Part shown: positions 1-8,896 of the stretch, in pieces
How positions within the stretch are numbered: the stretch's first letter is position 1
Layout: every line of letters begins with the position of its first letter
Origin: Bradyrhizobium diazoefficiens USDA 110
GTDB lineage: Bacteria > Pseudomonadota > Alphaproteobacteria > Rhizobiales > Xanthobacteraceae
NCBI RefSeq assembly: GCF_000011365.1
Contig: NC_004463.1
Location: forward strand, 4,202,001 to 4,266,000
Direction: 5' to 3'
Length of the DNA: 64,000 nucleotides
Notes under the pieces: generated by a model
Database searches by the model: none
Seen by the model: only the letters and a program-made list of their open reading frames with translations
What the model was told of the DNA's origin: nothing
Position numbers and translations under genes: made by a program

Positions 1-60
1 AAGGTCCTGCTGCTCGCCGCCGCGGTGGCGCTGGCGCTCAAGCTCTATGGGATGTGGTGA
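1..60 (+). CDS. C-terminal end of an unidentified membrane protein (partial)
   Basis: Frame 1 is open from the window edge to a TGA at 58-60 and reads as a hydrophobic tail ending in LKLYGMW, which looks like a final membrane helix. The rest of the gene lies upstream of the window, so the product cannot be named. Its stop overlaps the GTG start of the following acetyltransferase by 7 nt, which suggests the two are translated as one unit. Confidence 0.5.
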   Translation, partial: KVLLLAAAVALALKLYGMW

Positions 61-557
61 AGACGATGGGACAGACTTTGCCAAGGCCGGGCTTGCGGCC
101 CTTCCTGCCTGATGACGTTCCGGTGCTTGCGGCGATCTTCGTCGCGAGCATCGAGGAGCTGACCGGCGAAGACTATACCGAGGCGCAGCAGCAGGCCTGG
201 ATGGAGGCGGCGGAAAGCGAAGAGTTCGGCAAGCGGCTCGCCGCCGACCTGACGCTGATCGCGACGCTGGAGGGCTCGCCCGTCGGCTTCGCCTCGCTGC
301 AAGGGGCCGATTACATCCGCATGCTCTATGTGCATCCGGCAGTCGGCGGGCAGGGCATCGCGACCATGCTGGTCGATGCGCTGGAGAAGCTTGCCGGCGG
401 CCGCGGCGCGAAAAGCCTCTCGGTCGATGCCAGCGACAACGCGCAGGGCTTTTTCGCCAAGCGCGGCTACGTCGCCATGCAGCGCAACAGCATCACCGTG
501 AACGACGAGTGGCTGGCCAATACCACCATGAAGAAGACGCTCGGAGCACCGCAATGA
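54..557 (+). CDS. GNAT family N-acetyltransferase
   Basis: The 167-residue product has the usual length and fold signature of a single-domain GNAT enzyme, which transfers acetyl from acetyl-CoA to an amine. The acetyl-CoA pyrophosphate-binding motif is visible in the middle as HPAVGGQGIATML, followed by the typical C-terminal FFAKRGYVAMQ strand-helix segment. The substrate cannot be read from sequence. The GTG at 54 overlaps the preceding stop; an ATG at 66 is an equally possible start. A palindromic repeat separates it from the citramalate synthase gene, so it is probably not part of that operon. Confidence 0.85.
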   Translation: MVKTMGQTLPRPGLRPFLPDDVPVLAAIFVASIEELTGEDYTEAQQQAWMEAAESEEFGKRLAADLTLIATLEGSPVGFASLQGADYIRMLYVHPAVGGQGIATMLVDALEKLAGGRGAKSLSVDASDNAQGFFAKRGYVAMQRNSITVNDEWLANTTMKKTLGAPQ

Positions 558-594
558 GCAAGGAGCGTGGTCACCAAGCGCGATCCTCTCTCCG

Positions 595-715
595 CTCCCT
601 CCCCCCTTGTGGGGGAGGGTTGGGGAGGGGGGTAGCCCCGCACTCCGACCACCCGTGTGGCACCCCCCTCCCGACGATGCTGTGCATCGTCGACCTCCCC
701 CACAAGGGGGGAGGT
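595..715. repeat. Intergenic palindromic repeat, family A copy 1
   Basis: Two outer arms (595-618 and 694-714) rich in CCTCCCC/GGGGAGG are complementary around a TTGTGGG/CCCACAA core. A second hairpin with arms GACGATG/CATCGTC lies inside at 673-691. Copies with the same architecture occur at 2884-3004 and 42271-42406. No transposase is associated; it behaves like a REP/MITE-type element that has settled between genes. Confidence 0.75.
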
Positions 716-735
716 AACAAGAACGGACGCTCGCG

Positions 736-2349
736 ATGAGCTCGGCACAAGCAAAGAAAGAGCGCCTCTATCTGTTCGACACCACGCTGCGCGACGGAGC
801 GCAGACCAACGGTGTCGATTTCACGCTGACCGACAAGCAGATCATCGCCGCGATGCTGGACGAGCTCGGCATCGACTATGTCGAGGGCGGCTATCCCGGC
901 GCCAATCCGACCGACACCGAGTTCTTCGGCAGCAAGCCGAAGCTCAATCACGCGCGCTTCACCGCCTTCGGCATGACGCGCCGGGCAGGGCGCTCGGTCT
1001 CGAACGATCCGGGCGTTGCCGGTCTGCTGGAAGCCAAGGCCGACGCGATCTGCTTCGTGGCAAAGTCTTCCGCCTATCAGGTGCGCGTCGCGCTGGAGAC
1101 GACCAAGGAGGAAAACCTCGCTTCGATCCGCGACAGCGTCGCGGCCGCCAAGGCCGCCGGCCGCGAGGTGATGCTCGACTGCGAGCATTTCTTCGACGGC
1201 TACAAGGAGGATTCCAGCTTCGCGCTCGCCTGCGCGAAAGCCGCCTATGAGGCCGGCGCGCGCTGGGTGGTGCTGTGCGACACCAATGGCGGCACCATGC
1301 CGAACGAGGTCGAGGCCATCGTCACCGAGGTGACCAGGCACATCCCCGGCGCTCACGTCGGCATTCACGCTCATAACGACACCGAGCAGGCGGTGGCGAA
1401 TTCGCTCGCCGCCGTGCGCGCCGGTGCGCGGCAGATCCAGGGCACGCTGAACGGTCTCGGCGAGCGCTGCGGCAACGCCAATCTCTGCTCGCTGATCCCG
1501 ACCCTGAAGCTGAAGCAGGAGTTTGCCGACGCCTTCGAGATCGGTGTGACGCCGGAGAAGCTCGCGACTCTCGTCAAGGTGTCGCGCACGCTTGACGACA
1601 TGCTCAACCGCGTGCCGAACCGGCATGCGGCCTATGTCGGCGAGAGCGCCTTCGTCACCAAGACCGGCATCCATGCCTCCGCCGTGCTGAAGGATCCGCA
1701 GACCTACGAGCATGTCTTGCCGGAACTGGTCGGCAATCACCGCAAGGTGCTGGTCTCAGACCAGGCCGGCCGCTCCAACGTGATCGCCGAGCTCGACCGC
1801 GCCGGCATCGCCTACGAGAAGAGCGATCCGAAGCTGACGCGCCTGGTCGAGGAGCTGAAGGAGCGCGAGGCGGCCGGCTACGCCTATGAATCCGCCAACG
1901 CCTCGTTCGATCTTTTGGCGCGCCGCACGCTCGGCAAGGTGCCGCATTATTTCGAGGTCGAGCAGTTCGACGTCAATGTCGAGCAGCGCTACAACGCGCT
2001 CGGCGAGCGCGTCACGGTGGCGCTTGCGGTGGTCAAGGTCGACGTTGCCGGCGAGCATCTGATCTCGGCGGCCGAAGGCAACGGTCCCGTCAACGCGCTC
2101 GACGTCGCCTTGCGCAAGGACCTCGGCAAGTACCAGAAATATATCGAGGGCCTGAAGCTGATCGACTACCGCGTCCGTATCCTCAATGGCGGCACCGGCG
2201 CGGTCACGCGCGTGCTGATCGAGAGCGAGGACGAGAACGGCGACAGCTGGACCACGGTCGGCGTGTCCCCGAACATCATCGACGCCTCGTTCCAGGCGCT
2301 GATGGATTCGGTGATCTACAAGCTCGTGAAATCGGGCGCGCCGGCGTAG
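736..2349 (+). CDS. cimA: (R)-citramalate synthase
   Basis: The 537-residue product belongs to the alpha-isopropylmalate/homocitrate synthase superfamily and condenses pyruvate with acetyl-CoA to citramalate, the entry to threonine-independent isoleucine synthesis. The N-terminal TIM barrel begins with the diagnostic LYLFDTTLRDGAQT metal and acid-base motif (about residues 11-24). HIHAHNDTEQAVANS-like metal-binding histidines (GIHAHNDTE) and the GLGERCGNANL segment follow. The C-terminal third matches the LeuA dimerisation/allosteric domain (GTGAVTRVLIES, TTVGVSPNIIDASFQAL). This longer CimA subtype is distinguished from LeuA by its GIDYVEGGYPGANPTD segment. The ATG at 736 is preceded by only a weak ribosome site. 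Confidence 0.9.
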   Translation: MSSAQAKKERLYLFDTTLRDGAQTNGVDFTLTDKQIIAAMLDELGIDYVEGGYPGANPTDTEFFGSKPKLNHARFTAFGMTRRAGRSVSNDPGVAGLLEAKADAICFVAKSSAYQVRVALETTKEENLASIRDSVAAAKAAGREVMLDCEHFFDGYKEDSSFALACAKAAYEAGARWVVLCDTNGGTMPNEVEAIVTEVTRHIPGAHVGIHAHNDTEQAVANSLAAVRAGARQIQGTLNGLGERCGNANLCSLIPTLKLKQEFADAFEIGVTPEKLATLVKVSRTLDDMLNRVPNRHAAYVGESAFVTKTGIHASAVLKDPQTYEHVLPELVGNHRKVLVSDQAGRSNVIAELDRAGIAYEKSDPKLTRLVEELKEREAAGYAYESANASFDLLARRTLGKVPHYFEVEQFDVNVEQRYNALGERVTVALAVVKVDVAGEHLISAAEGNGPVNALDVALRKDLGKYQKYIEGLKLIDYRVRILNGGTGAVTRVLIESEDENGDSWTTVGVSPNIIDASFQALMDSVIYKLVKSGAPA

Positions 2350-2359
2350 TTTTGATGCT

Positions 2360-2459
2360 GTCATTCCGGGGCGGTCCGCAGGACCGAACTATGGTGCGCC
2401 ATTGCGCACCTGAGAATCTCGAGATTCCGGGTTCACGCTTGCGCGTGCCCCGGAATGAC
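2360..2459. repeat. Intergenic palindromic repeat, family B copy 1
   Basis: The element begins GTCATTCCGGGGC and ends with its exact complement GCCCCGGAATGAC, with nested hairpins between (GCGGTCC/GGACCG and GTGCGCC/GGTGCGC-like). A near copy lies at 46303-46396, and a diverged one at 15823-15915. It fills almost the whole gap between cimA and the glyoxalase-like gene and may also act as a bidirectional transcript end. Confidence 0.8.
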
Positions 2460-2479
2460 TGTGGGAGGGGAGCGCACCA

Positions 2480-2857
2480 ATGATCGATCACATCTCCGTC
2501 GGCGTCAGCGATCTCGATCGCTCCGCAACATTCTACGAGGCGACGCTCGCCGCCCTCGGCCTGACGCGTCTCGTCATGCGGCCGCGCACGGTCGGCTTCG
2601 GCAAGGCCTATCCGGAGTTCTGGATCAACTTGCGCGAGGGCATGCCGCCCGTAGCCCCGGAGAGCGGCGTGCACATCTGCCTGCGGGCGAAGACCACAGC
2701 CGAGGTCGATGCGTTTCATGCCGCCGCGCTGTCCGCCGGCGGCGCATCCGACGGCGCGCCGGGCATCCGCCCGCACGATCGCGTGCGCTACTACGCGGCC
2801 TTCGTCGTCGATCCCGACGGCAACCGGATCGAGGCGGTGACGTTTCCTGCGGAATAG
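2480..2857 (+). CDS. VOC (glyoxalase/bleomycin-resistance) family protein
   Basis: A 125-residue single-module vicinal oxygen chelate protein, the normal length for this family. The N-terminal MIDHISVGVSDLDRSATFYE strand-helix carries the metal-ligand histidine (H4), and the C-terminal DPDGNRIEAV segment carries the matching acidic ligand. Members act as small metal enzymes or resistance proteins; the substrate is not deducible here. A GGGAGGGGAG ribosome site precedes the ATG. It sits between two unrelated repeats and is probably monocistronic. Confidence 0.85.
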   Translation: MIDHISVGVSDLDRSATFYEATLAALGLTRLVMRPRTVGFGKAYPEFWINLREGMPPVAPESGVHICLRAKTTAEVDAFHAAALSAGGASDGAPGIRPHDRVRYYAAFVVDPDGNRIEAVTFPAE

Positions 2858-2883
2858 AGCGTTATCGCCACGAAGGCGGTGCG

Positions 2884-3004
2884 CTCCCTCTCCCGCTTGC
2901 GGGGGAGGGTTGGGGTGGGGGTATCTCCACGGGCGAGAACCCCCAAGAGAAGAGAACCCTCACCCGCCGCTATGCGGCGACCTCTCCCGCAAGCGGGAGA
3001 GGTG
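2884..3004. repeat. Intergenic palindromic repeat, family A copy 2
   Basis: Outer arms at 2884-2911 and 2981-3004 share a CTCCCGCTTGCGGG/CCCGCAAGCGGGAG core, and a short GCCGCTATGCGGC hairpin lies inside the right half. Same architecture as 595-715 and 42271-42406. It lies between the convergent VOC and LOG-family genes. Confidence 0.75.
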
Positions 3005-3038
3005 ACGGAGCCCGCGGTGAAATCGAGCCAACCAATCG

Positions 3039-3653
3039 TTACAGCTTGCGCGCGACTTCCGGAGCGAGCTCTTTTTCCGCCTCGGCGAGCTGTGCCACGG
3101 CGGCCTTCAGCTTCGGCAGGATCTCCTCGACCCGATCGGCCTTGAGGATGTCGACCGAGAGGCCGGCACGGATGAACTCGGTCTGGCGCATGTGCGACAG
3201 CAGCGAGAACAGCGGCTCCCAGAAATTGTCGATATTGGCGAGCAGCACGGGCTTGGCGTGACGGCCGAGTTGCTTCCAGGTCAACTGCTCGACCAGCTCC
3301 TCCAGCGTGCCGACGCCGCCCGGCAGCGCCACGAAGGCGTCGGAGCGCTCGAACATCAGCCGCTTGCGCTCATGCATGTCGGGGGTGACGATCATCTCCT
3401 GCACCCGCGTCAGCGCGTTCTCGCGCATCCGGAGGAATTCGGGAATGATGCCGGTGACGGTGCCGCCATTATCGAGGACGGAGGTTGCGACCGAGCCCAT
3501 CAGGCCGAGCGAGCCGCCGCCATAGACCAGGCGGATGTTGTTCTCGGCGAGCGCCTTGCCGAACGCCTTGGCGCCTTCGGTGAAGCGGGGATTGGTTCCG
3601 GGGCCGGAGCCGCAATAGACACAGACGGTTTTGATCGTGCTCATTGGTGCCAT
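3039..3653 (-). CDS. LOG-family (TIGR00730) Rossmann-fold protein
   Basis: The 204-residue protein carries the two signatures of the lysine-decarboxylase-like LOG family: GGGSLGLMG near residue 48 and the PGGVGTLEE active-site motif near residue 112. Characterised members are nucleoside 5'-monophosphate phosphoribohydrolases that release free cytokinin from its riboside monophosphate; bacterial housekeeping members may act on other nucleotides. VCVYCGSGPG at the N-terminus is also typical. Two starts are possible (MAPM at 3653 or MSTIK at 3644), neither with a strong ribosome site. Confidence 0.85.
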   Translation of the reverse strand: MAPMSTIKTVCVYCGSGPGTNPRFTEGAKAFGKALAENNIRLVYGGGSLGLMGSVATSVLDNGGTVTGIIPEFLRMRENALTRVQEMIVTPDMHERKRLMFERSDAFVALPGGVGTLEELVEQLTWKQLGRHAKPVLLANIDNFWEPLFSLLSHMRQTEFIRAGLSVDILKADRVEEILPKLKAAVAQLAEAEKELAPEVARKL

Positions 3654-3844
3654 GATGCATTGCAGCGAAGAGGCGTCAAGCCCAATCGGTGATTCGGACC
3701 TCCCGGAAATCTACCGGTAAATGGCGACAAACAATCAAAGATTCGCCATCTGGCGGGGTGCGCTCGCTCCCGGAAGCTTCTATATGACGAGCGAAAATCG
3801 TTAATCGCACCGCGCCCGCATCCGGCGGGCTTTCAGGCTTCTTG

Positions 3845-5800
3845 ATGAACCAACCTCATTCGCCGCCCGGCGCCGACGTGCCAGATCCCGCCGGCGGGCC
3901 GCTCGAGCGGGCCACCCTGATGGGCACGCTGGCGCATCTGTGGCCCTATATCTGGCCGGGCGACCGCTTCGACCTGAAGATGCGCGTGGTCTGGTCGATG
4001 GTGCTGCTGCTCGCCGCCAAGCTGATCACGCTGACGGTGCCGTTCAGCTTCAAATGGGCGACGGACGCGCTGACCGGCGCGAACACCGCGCCGGTGCTGC
4101 CCGACAACTGGCACCTCTGGGTGATCGCTTCGCCACTGCTGCTGACGGCGAGTTACGGCGCGACGCGCATCCTGATGGCGGTGCTGACGCAGTGGCGCGA
4201 CGGCCTCTTCGCGCGCGTCGCCATGCATGCGGTGCGCAAGCTCGCCACCATCACCTTCATCCACATGCACGAGCTGTCGCTGCGCTTCCACCTCGAGCGC
4301 AAGACCGGCGGCCTGACGCGCGTGCTCGAGCGCGGCCGCGAGGGCATCGAGGTCATCGTGCGCATGGTGATCCTTCAGCTGATCCCGACCATCGTCGAGG
4401 TTTCGCTGCTGCTCGCCGTGCTGCTCTGGCAGTTCGACTGGCGCTACGTGGTGGCGACGCTGATCACGGTCGCGGTCTACATGTACTACACCTACATCGC
4501 GACCGAGTGGCGGATCGGCATCCGCCGCAAGATGAACGATTCCGACACCGAGGCGAACACTAAGGCGATCGACTCGCTGCTCAACTACGAGACCGTGAAA
4601 TATTTCGGCGCCGAGGCGCGCGAGGCGCAGCGCTACGACCGCTCGGTCGCGCGCTACGAGGAGTCGAGCGTCCAGGCCTATACGTCGCTCGCGGTGCTCA
4701 ACACCGGCCAGGCCGTGATCTTCACGCTGGGGCTGACCGCGACCATGCTGATGTGCGCCATCGGCGTGCGCAACGGCACCAACACGGTCGGCGATTTCGT
4801 GCTGGTCAACGCCATGATGATCCAGCTCTACCAGCCGCTGAACTTCATGGGCATGGTCTATCGCGAGATCAAGCAGGCGATCATCGACATCGAGAAGATG
4901 TTTGGCGTGCTGGGACGCGAGGCCGAGATCAAGGACGGCCCCGACGCGCAGCCGCTGGTCATCTCCGCCGGCATCGTGCGTTTCGAGGACGTGCGCTTCG
5001 CCTATGAGCCGGCGCGTCCGATCCTGAAGGGCATCAGCTTCGAGGTGCCGGCCGGCAAGACGGTCGCGATCGTCGGGCCGTCGGGCGCCGGCAAGTCGAC
5101 CATATCGCGGCTGCTGTTCCGCCTCTACGACATCTCCGGCGGCAGGATCCTGATCGACGGCCAGGATATTCGCGAGGTCACGCAGGCGAGCTTGCGCGCG
5201 TCCATCGGCATGGTGCCGCAGGACACCGTGCTGTTCAACGACACCATCCGCTACAACATCCGCTACGGACGCTGGGACGCCAGCGATGCCGAGGTCGAGG
5301 AGGCGGCACGCCTCGCGCAGATCGACAATTTCATCCGCATGGCGCCGAAGGGCTATGAGACCCAGGTCGGCGAGCGCGGCCTGAAACTGTCGGGCGGCGA
5401 GAAGCAGCGCGTCGCGATCGCGCGCACCGTCTTGAAGGCGCCGCCGATCCTGGTGCTGGACGAGGCGACCTCCGCGCTCGACACCCACACCGAGCACGAG
5501 ATCCAGGGCGCCCTCGACCGCGTGGCGAAGAACCGCACCTCGCTGGTGATCGCGCACCGGCTTTCGACCATCGTCGGCGCCGACGAGATCATCGTGCTGG
5601 ACCAGGGCCGGATCGCCGAGCGTGGCACTCACGCAAAGCTGCTCGCGCAGGGCGGCCTCTATGCCAGCATGTGGAACAGGCAGCGCGAGGCGGAGGCCGC
5701 GCGCGAGAAGCTGGCCAAGATGGCCGATACCAGCGAGGCGCCCAACCGGCAGCCACCGCCGGTCGAGGACGCCCTGACGACGCCTGCGGCTGCGGAGTGA
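3845..5800 (+). CDS. ATM1-type ABC transporter (fused permease and ATPase)
   Basis: The 651-residue half-transporter has an N-terminal six-helix exporter domain (about residues 45-340) and a C-terminal ATPase with Walker A GPSGAGKST (about 411-419), the LSGGEKQRVAIART signature and Walker B ILVLDEATSALD. Length, the WPYIWP N-terminus and the LNYETVKYFGAEARE segment are typical of the ATM1/HMT group, which exports glutathione-linked species and relates to iron-sulfur or heavy-metal homeostasis. ATG 3845 is preferred over the TTG three bases upstream. It stands alone, with psd 83 nt downstream. Confidence 0.88.
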   Translation: MNQPHSPPGADVPDPAGGPLERATLMGTLAHLWPYIWPGDRFDLKMRVVWSMVLLLAAKLITLTVPFSFKWATDALTGANTAPVLPDNWHLWVIASPLLLTASYGATRILMAVLTQWRDGLFARVAMHAVRKLATITFIHMHELSLRFHLERKTGGLTRVLERGREGIEVIVRMVILQLIPTIVEVSLLLAVLLWQFDWRYVVATLITVAVYMYYTYIATEWRIGIRRKMNDSDTEANTKAIDSLLNYETVKYFGAEAREAQRYDRSVARYEESSVQAYTSLAVLNTGQAVIFTLGLTATMLMCAIGVRNGTNTVGDFVLVNAMMIQLYQPLNFMGMVYREIKQAIIDIEKMFGVLGREAEIKDGPDAQPLVISAGIVRFEDVRFAYEPARPILKGISFEVPAGKTVAIVGPSGAGKSTISRLLFRLYDISGGRILIDGQDIREVTQASLRASIGMVPQDTVLFNDTIRYNIRYGRWDASDAEVEEAARLAQIDNFIRMAPKGYETQVGERGLKLSGGEKQRVAIARTVLKAPPILVLDEATSALDTHTEHEIQGALDRVAKNRTSLVIAHRLSTIVGADEIIVLDQGRIAERGTHAKLLAQGGLYASMWNRQREAEAAREKLAKMADTSEAPNRQPPPVEDALTTPAAAE

Positions 5801-5883
5801 TCTTGTCTCCGGTCCCAACTCTGGCCTAAACAACTCCACCGCGCGGGACGCCCTGCGCCATCAACCCAGAGCGGCAGATAGCG

Positions 5884-6582
5884 ATGTCCATTCTCGATTC
5901 GATCCAGCGTCAGATCCCGCCGATCCACAAGGAGGGCTATCCCTTCATCGGCGGCTTTGCGCTGGCAAGCCTGATCCTGTTCTGGCTGTGGTCGCCTTTG
6001 GGGTGGATCGGCACCATCCTCACCGTATGGTGCGCGCTGTTCTTCCGCGACCCCGTGCGGGTGACGCCGGTGCGCGAGGGGCTGGTGGTGTCGCCGGCCG
6101 ACGGCCGCGTCTCGATGATCACCATGGCGCTGCCGCCGGCCGAGCTCGGGCTCGGCGACCGGCCGCTGCCGCGCATCTCGGTGTTCATGAGCGTGTTCAA
6201 CTGCCATGTGAACCGCAGCCCGATCGCGGGCAGGGTGGACCGCATCGCCTACCGGCCCGGCCTCTTCATCAATGCCGAGCTCGACAAGGCGAGCGAGGAC
6301 AACGAGCGCAACTCGCTGGTGATCACGACGCCCACGGCACGGATCGGCGTGGTCCAGATCGCAGGGCTGATCGCCAAGCGCATCGTCTGCTTCGTCAGGG
6401 AGGGCCAGGCGATCGGCGCCGGCGAGCGGTTCGGCCTGATCCGTTTCGGCTCGCGCCTCGACGTCTATCTGCCAGTCGGCACCAAGGCGCTGGTGTCGGA
6501 AGGGCAGACCGCGATCGCCGGCGAGACGATTTTGGCCGATCTTGCCGGCGACGACCCGAGCCGCGCCTACCGCGCCAATTAA
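5884..6582 (+). CDS. psd: Phosphatidylserine decarboxylase proenzyme
   Basis: A 232-residue pyruvoyl enzyme of the short alphaproteobacterial type that converts phosphatidylserine to phosphatidylethanolamine at the inner membrane. A hydrophobic segment at residues 20-48 ([19 protein letters not shown]) anchors the protein. [14 protein letters not shown] carries conserved catalytic residues. The self-cleavage site is RFGSRLDV, with Gly189-Ser190, and Ser190 would become the pyruvoyl group. pssA, encoding the preceding enzyme of the pathway, follows 87 nt downstream on the same strand. Confidence 0.93.
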   Translation: MSILDSIQRQIPPIHKEGYPFIGGFALASLILFWLWSPLGWIGTILTVWCALFFRDPVRVTPVREGLVVSPADGRVSMITMALPPAELGLGDRPLPRISVFMSVFNCHVNRSPIAGRVDRIAYRPGLFINAELDKASEDNERNSLVITTPTARIGVVQIAGLIAKRIVCFVREGQAIGAGERFGLIRFGSRLDVYLPVGTKALVSEGQTAIAGETILADLAGDDPSRAYRAN

Positions 6583-6669
6583 CCAATAAGTCGGTCCCTG
6601 GGGCCCTTCCGCCGCAATGGCGGAGGGGGACGCGGCTTGCTATATCTCGCCTCAAGGTGAGGACGAGCC

Positions 6670-7551
6670 ATGACGCCCTATGACATCAAAGACCCTGACG
6701 TTCGCCGCCGGCGGTTCCGCCCGATTCCGGTGCGGATGCTGGTGCCCAACGTCATCACGCTGCTGGCGATCTGCGCCGGCCTGACGTCTATCCGGCTGTC
6801 GATCGAGGGGCGGATGTCGCTCGCCGTCTACGCCATCGTGTTCGCCGCCGCGCTGGACGGCATCGACGGCCGCATCGCGCGCATGATCAAGGGCCAGTCC
6901 AAGTTCGGGGCGGAGCTCGACAGCCTCGCCGACTTCGTCAATTTCGGCGTCGCGCCCGGGCTGATGCTGTATTTCTGGCAGTTGCACGAGCTCGGCAATG
7001 CCGGCTGGATCGCCGCGATGGTGTTCGCGATCTCCGGCGGCCTGCGTCTTGCGCGCTTCAACGCCACAATGGACGATCCCAACAAGCCGGCCTTCGCCGC
7101 CAATTTCTTCACCGGCGTGCCGGCGCCGGCCGGTGCGATCACGGTTCTGCTGCCGATCTATGTGGCGTTCCTCGATCTCGGCCGCGCGCCCGCGGCGGTG
7201 ACGGCGGCCTACACGCTGCTGATCGCCTTCCTGATGGTGTCGCGCCTGCCGGTGTTCTCCGGCAAGACCAAGCGCATGCGCGTGCCGCCGGAACTGGTGC
7301 TGCCGGCCTTCGTCGCGGTGATCGTCTTCATTGCTATCCTGATCGCCTATCCCTGGCACGTGCTGTCGATCGGCACGGTGCTGTATCTTCTCGCTTTGCC
7401 GCTCGGCTACAAATCCTATCGCGACCAGGCGCGCGCGATGGATGCTGCCACGCCTGCGGGAGGCGAGATCTCGTCGCCGCCGTCGGCGCCGACGCTGGCG
7501 AACCTGTCGGAGCCGCCGCACGACGACGACCGGCCCGGACGGCTGCACTAA
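6670..7551 (+). CDS. pssA: CDP-diacylglycerol--serine O-phosphatidyltransferase
   Basis: The 293-residue membrane enzyme makes phosphatidylserine from CDP-diacylglycerol and serine, supplying Psd. The CDP-alcohol phosphotransferase signature is present: ALDGIDGRIARMI followed by SKFGAELDSLADFVNFG, giving the D-x2-DG-x2-AR-x8-G-x3-D-x3-D pattern. Several hydrophobic helices follow. The C-terminal 40 residues are polar, rich in proline and serine and probably disordered. A GGTGAGGACG ribosome site precedes the ATG. Its TAA lies within the left arm of a strong hairpin. Confidence 0.93.
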   Translation: MTPYDIKDPDVRRRRFRPIPVRMLVPNVITLLAICAGLTSIRLSIEGRMSLAVYAIVFAAALDGIDGRIARMIKGQSKFGAELDSLADFVNFGVAPGLMLYFWQLHELGNAGWIAAMVFAISGGLRLARFNATMDDPNKPAFAANFFTGVPAPAGAITVLLPIYVAFLDLGRAPAAVTAAYTLLIAFLMVSRLPVFSGKTKRMRVPPELVLPAFVAVIVFIAILIAYPWHVLSIGTVLYLLALPLGYKSYRDQARAMDAATPAGGEISSPPSAPTLANLSEPPHDDDRPGRLH

Positions 7552-7589
7552 AGCGCGATGAGATTTGGCTGAAACCTCATCGCGCTTTA
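7549..7589. terminator. Probable hairpin terminator after pssA
   Basis: A 14-bp perfect inverted repeat (7549-7562 and 7576-7589, core AAAGCGCGATGAG/CTCATCGCGCTTT) with a 13-nt loop starts exactly at the pssA stop codon. There is no long U-tract, so it may work as a transcript stabiliser or as part of the adjacent repeat rather than as a classic intrinsic terminator. Confidence 0.5.
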
Positions 7590-7600
7590 GGTCGTTGTTT

Positions 7601-7652
7601 GAGCGTGATCTTTTCGGAAAACCGCTGCGCACTTTTCCGGATCATGCGCTGA
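7601..7652. repeat. Intergenic repeat, family D copy 1
   Basis: The segment contains GATCTTTTCGGAAAACCG and a mirrored CTTTTCCGGATCATGCGC, so its ends are complementary (ATGATCCGGAAAAG-type). A diverged copy lies at 11563-11631 after the motB-like gene. It occupies the gap between pssA and the RraA-like gene and has no coding potential. Confidence 0.6.
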
Positions 7653-7772
7653 GCGTTTTTCGCGGATATCTGCCATGAAGGCGCGCTGAGTTGGGTTGAG
7701 GCCCGATCTCGGCTATATCGCCCTGTGCCGGCGGCATCGCGTCAATCAGCCGCCAATCTGGGAGAGAACGCC

Positions 7773-8492
7773 GTGACTGATACCGCGACCGGGCCGCTGC
7801 CCGCTTCCGTCCTCGAAGCGCTGGGCCGCTATGACACCCCGACGATCTGCAACGCCATGGAGATCGTGGCACCCGAGCGCCGGCTGATCGGCTACACCAC
7901 CAAGCAACTGGTTTGTCCGTTCCCCGACCTGCCGCCGATCGTCGGCTATGCCCGCACGGTTGCGATCCGCTCGGTGCTGAAATCCTCGCTGCCTGCCGAA
8001 GAGCAGTCGAAGCGCCGCATCGAATATTACGAGTATGTCGGCACCGGCCACGGGCCGCGCATCTCGGTGATCCAGGACATCGACGGCCCCGACGTCGGCT
8101 ACGGCGCGTTCTGGGGCGAGGTGCAGAGCAACGTGCACAAGGCGCTCGGCTGCCTCGGCGTCATCACCGACGGATCGATCCGCGACATCCCGCAATGGGC
8201 CCCTGGCTTCCAGGCGCTGGCCGGCTCGATCGGCCCGTCGCATGCCTGGGTGCATGCGGAGAGTTTTGGCGGCGAAGTGCGCGTCGCCGGCATGACCGTG
8301 AAGTCCGATGATCTCATCCACGCAGATCAGCACGGCGCCATCGTGATCCCGCTCGACGTCGCCGCAAAGCTGCCCGAGGCCGCCGAACTCTGCGGCCGCC
8401 GCGAGACGCCGATCCTGGAGATCGCCCGCAGCCCCGACTTCTCGCTGGAGAAGCTGAAGGCCGCGCTGAAGCGCTCGGCGGAGATCCACTGA
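7773..8492 (+). CDS. RraA/aldolase-like family protein
   Basis: The 239-residue protein belongs to the RraA/HMG-aldolase fold, with an N-terminal LGRYDTPTICNAMEI segment and the central LGVITDGSIRDI motif that carries the metal-coordinating Asp. Members include 4-hydroxy-4-methyl-2-oxoglutarate aldolases and related pyruvate-product lyases; whether this one is an enzyme of that type is unknown. I chose the GTG at 7773 because GGGAGAG lies just upstream. The reading frame extends further upstream to 7725 but without a ribosome site. It is isolated from other metabolic genes. Confidence 0.7.
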   Translation: MTDTATGPLPASVLEALGRYDTPTICNAMEIVAPERRLIGYTTKQLVCPFPDLPPIVGYARTVAIRSVLKSSLPAEEQSKRRIEYYEYVGTGHGPRISVIQDIDGPDVGYGAFWGEVQSNVHKALGCLGVITDGSIRDIPQWAPGFQALAGSIGPSHAWVHAESFGGEVRVAGMTVKSDDLIHADQHGAIVIPLDVAAKLPEAAELCGRRETPILEIARSPDFSLEKLKAALKRSAEIH

Positions 8493-8501
8493 GCTTGCAG
8501 C

Positions 8502-8795
8502 TTACGGCCCCGATGCCGGCCGCGGGTCGCCCTGTTCCGTCAGAAACAGGGCGGCCTGATCCGGCTCGGCGAACATTGCGGCGGCGCACCCGATCAGGGT
8601 GAAGCCGCCGGCGAGATCCCACAGGGTGATGTCGTCCGCCTTGTCAGGACCTTGAACCAGGCGCGCTGCGATCACTGCGAAAGCGGCTTCGACAAAGAGC
8701 AGGACGCTGAACGCCGGCAGGACGAGTTCCGGTTCGAGCAGATGAAGCGCCAGAACCGCAGGAAGCGCGGTGAGAAGGCCGAACAGCGTCAACAT
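8502..8795 (-). CDS. Small membrane protein of unknown function
   Basis: From the ATG at 8795 the product is 97 residues, with two or three hydrophobic helices (LTLFGLLTALPAVLALHLL, LPAFSVLLFVEAAFAVIAA, LWDLAGGFTLIGCAAAMF). An AGGAG site lies 10 nt upstream of this ATG, which favours it over the longer open frame reaching 8861. It is convergent with the RraA-like gene and divergent from the SDR gene. I do not recognise the family. Confidence 0.55.
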   Translation of the reverse strand: MLTLFGLLTALPAVLALHLLEPELVLPAFSVLLFVEAAFAVIAARLVQGPDKADDITLWDLAGGFTLIGCAAAMFAEPDQAALFLTEQGDPRPASGP

Positions 8796-8896
8796 TGCAA
8801 AACGGCTCCTGTGATGGAGCATGCCGCACCGGCCATAGAATACTGTATGATTCCTGGTCACGGATGTGGCCTAGGGCCGCAGTCGGAGGGCCTGCG

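Noticed and set aside
3833..5839. 668-codon minus-strand open frame
   Set aside because: Antisense to the ATM1-type transporter with intact Walker motifs.
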